DNA from: an uncultured Lachnospiraceae bacterium
GTDB taxonomy: Bacteria; Bacillota; Clostridia; Lachnospirales; Lachnospiraceae
Assembly (NCBI GenBank): GCA_947629585.1
Contig: CANREH010000023.1
Location: 1 to 35,499 of the forward strand
Reading direction: 5' to 3'
DNA length: 35,499 bases
In this document: positions 33,636-35,499 of the stretch, in pieces
How the letters are laid out: every line of letters begins with the position of its first letter
Position numbering within the stretch: position 1 is the first letter of the stretch
The notes under the pieces: model-generated
The model's input: only the letters and a program-made list of their open reading frames with translations
Databases searched by the model: none
What the model was told of the DNA's origin: nothing
Position numbers and translations under genes: made by a program

Positions 33636-35400
33636 TCTTTATCAACTTCTTTACTGCATTAACACCTTTCTGTCCTAAAAGCTGCTTTGCAACCTGTTTT
33701 GCAACTCCTTGAGCTGTAACATCGATTTGAGACAACCTATCAAACGCTTCTCTTTCATCTATTGAATTTGTAAATATTTCAAACATCATGGGTTTATCAG
33801 TTAATTCAGGCGTAATAAAGCGCATATATACATTATCAAATTCTGTTTTTGATGATGCCGTCAAATATTCGAAGCCAAGAGCTTCAGAATACCATTTAAC
33901 AAGATTAGGTGATTTGTTTCCAAAATGCCCAGTAGCAGCAATAAACGGATCGGTGTCCTTATCTCCAATCGTTAAATTCTGTTCATTACCTTTTAGCTTA
34001 AATAAACCTCCACCACCGTCATTAACAAGCAAGATGCGTATATTCCGTCCTACGTCCCGATTTCCGATTGAATTAATATCATAAAAAAAAGTCAAGTCCC
34101 CTAAAACACAAAAACAAAGCTGTTCCTTATTTACAAATGATGCCCCTAGAAAAGATGATAAAACACCATCGATTCCTCGCGTTCCCATATTTGCCATTGT
34201 AGATACACTGCTTGGAAAATCAAACATACTCCAGGCACGTATTGTACTACTACCACCTATAAACAAGAACGAATTCTCTGGTATTCTACATGATAACTTG
34301 GTAGCCACATAGATATTTGAAAACGGAATCTCTGAATCTCGAACAATCAGGCTTGAAGTCAGTTCAAGACAGCGTTCCAAATAGGTGTCCTTAGGTTGCA
34401 CATTCGTATCACTATAATAAGAGAAGAACTTCTCTTCGTCCATTTCAAAAACATTGGTTAATGAGCGAAATGTATCTCTAATTTCTCCATCTGGATTCAC
34501 ACGCCATACTTCTTTTGCACCTCGAATGCGTCCGGCCGTTTTCTCATCCGCTGCAGGACCACCTATATGAATTAATATATCAATATCTTTAAATATATCA
34601 TATGATCCATGTTGTGAGGCTAGCAATCCCGTCAGCGTGCGATATTTTCCTTTATATCCGCTAGTATGTCCACAAAAGACTACAGCATCATAAGTTGCAC
34701 AGAACTGATCAAGTGCTTCTGTCTGCTTTTGACTAAATTCATTATGGGTTCCAATAAAAACCGCAATTTTCCCATTCTTTATTTTTGGTAATGAATTTCC
34801 ATATAAATACCGATAAATTATCCTAGTCGAACTTAGTTCGCGAACTGAATAACTCACAGATTCTCCTACCTTATTTCTCGGAAGGTCAATATGTACTGGC
34901 CCGCCTCCATGGTGCCGCAGCTCAAGCAAAGCCTTATTTATTAAAATGTTGCTAGTCCAAATATCATCATCGTCTTTAATCTCTGGAAGCTGTACCTTGC
35001 AAACAAAAGTATCTTTTGGAGAAACGCTTCTGTCTATAACTTGCGAATGAAGATGCCCAATCTTGGAATATCCATGGAGACCGGTAATGGCAAGAATCGG
35101 CAGTTGGCGATAATAGGCCTCAGTCATTGCTGGCAAATAGTTTCTAGAGGCGACAGATTCTGTACAGATAATTGCAACAGGTTCACCACTTTCAGCGGCC
35201 ATTCCAACTGCCATATATGCTGCGCCGCGTTCATCAACTGTCGAATAAAGCTTAAAACCACCATTATACTGTAAGCCAACAACAATTTCATTGTGCGTTC
35301 CGCCGGGAGAAATCACTGCGCGCCGGATCCCATGTGCCTGCATCAGAGAAATCAGCATCTGCACATTAAGATTTTTTGTATATCCGTTTACCTTCTCCAA
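33625..35400 (-). CDS. MenD-like thiamine-diphosphate enzyme in a glycan cluster
   Basis: The 591-aa protein has the three-domain ThDP build and best matches MenD by eye. Glu57 in DERGAAYMAVGMA is the ThDP-activating glutamate. ICTESVASRNYLPAMTEAYYRQLPILAITG follows the MenD pattern, MGTRGIDGVLSSFLGAS is the MenD GIDG segment, and Gly434-Asp435 to Asn460 is the GD-x24-N magnesium/ThDP motif. However, MenD's substrate-binding SPGSRS is SPGGTH here, no menaquinone gene is nearby, and it sits with a flippase. I infer a C-C bond-forming or decarboxylating enzyme for a glycan precursor. The start is TTG with a strong AGAGGAGG nine bases upstream; the next Met is at residue 15. It is more AT-rich than the left half of the window. 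Confidence 0.85.
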   Translation of the reverse strand: MEKVNGYTKNLNVQMLISLMQAHGIRRAVISPGGTHNEIVVGLQYNGGFKLYSTVDERGAAYMAVGMAAESGEPVAIICTESVASRNYLPAMTEAYYRQLPILAITGLHGYSKIGHLHSQVIDRSVSPKDTFVCKVQLPEIKDDDDIWTSNILINKALLELRHHGGGPVHIDLPRNKVGESVSYSVRELSSTRIIYRYLYGNSLPKIKNGKIAVFIGTHNEFSQKQTEALDQFCATYDAVVFCGHTSGYKGKYRTLTGLLASQHGSYDIFKDIDILIHIGGPAADEKTAGRIRGAKEVWRVNPDGEIRDTFRSLTNVFEMDEEKFFSYYSDTNVQPKDTYLERCLELTSSLIVRDSEIPFSNIYVATKLSCRIPENSFLFIGGSSTIRAWSMFDFPSSVSTMANMGTRGIDGVLSSFLGASFVNKEQLCFCVLGDLTFFYDINSIGNRDVGRNIRILLVNDGGGGLFKLKGNEQNLTIGDKDTDPFIAATGHFGNKSPNLVKWYSEALGFEYLTASSKTEFDNVYMRFITPELTDKPMMFEIFTNSIDEREAFDRLSQIDVTAQGVAKQVAKQLLGQKGVNAVKKLIKNGK

Positions 35401-35499
35401 AATAAATATCCTCCTCTGTTTCCTAATAACTTCTCGGAATCTTCAGCCCTGATTTTATAAGGCTTTCCGACCTCCATCTCAAAAAATCACCCACTTTTT

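Noticed and set aside
35423..35499. A 24-codon open tail on the minus strand upstream of the MenD-like gene, possibly the end of another gene
   Set aside because: Another frame also stays open or could start there, and a third ends earlier; 77 bp is too little to decide.

Overview
The window reads as chromosomal DNA of a spore-forming Clostridia species, most probably Lachnospiraceae. The evidence is an alpha/beta-type small acid-soluble spore protein, SpoIID and SpoVB-like proteins, strong AGGAGG ribosome binding sites, sigma-A promoters of the TTGACA/TATAAT kind, a Bacillota-type cysS-mrnC-rlmB-rae1 translation operon and an RqcH homologue. Genus and species cannot be fixed from the sequence alone.

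Layout. 1-4269 (mostly minus): the first 334 residues of a MerR-regulator/SAM-methyltransferase fusion with a textbook MerR promoter, a PAPS-independent aryl-sulfate sulfotransferase, and a secreted transglutaminase-like protein. 4480-7129: a FliK-like protein facing a PilZ protein across a shared terminator. 7221-10381 (minus): yacP/rae1, rlmB, mrnC and cysS, a housekeeping RNA/translation operon preceded by a SpoIID-domain gene. 12133-14220 (minus): a GH42 beta-galactosidase, divergent from a heterodimeric ABC exporter pair (14359-17858). The control region between them carries a palindrome touching both -35 boxes.

17934-19913 (plus): a four-gene ECF sigma-factor operon (sigma, HxxxCxxC membrane anti-sigma, two small membrane proteins) with an ECF-like promoter in front. 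It converges on a NatA/NatB-type ABC system plus a UPF0291 gene. 22756-28542: rqcH and a PHP phosphatase, a cysteine desulfurase overlapping tail to tail, a SpoVB-like flippase and the spore protein. 28797-29771 (minus): an Rpn-family nuclease with a GVAQ/GIAQ tandem repeat. 29994-35400 (minus): the distal end of what looks like an acquired surface-glycan cluster: a MenD-like thiamine-diphosphate enzyme, a Wzx-type flippase, a decayed sugar epimerase, an aldo/keto reductase and an unrecognised membrane protein. This block is visibly more AT-rich around the MenD-like and Rpn genes, its genes are tightly overlapped, and it runs off the right edge.

The most interesting items are the MenD-like enzyme in a glycan context, the self-contained ECF operon with its candidate autoregulatory promoter, the MerR-methyltransferase fusion with an operator inside a 19-bp spacer, the broken epimerase with a G9 tract, and two start regions folded into hairpins (spoIID-like gene, aldo/keto reductase). 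No CRISPR array, tRNA, rRNA or intact insertion sequence was seen.
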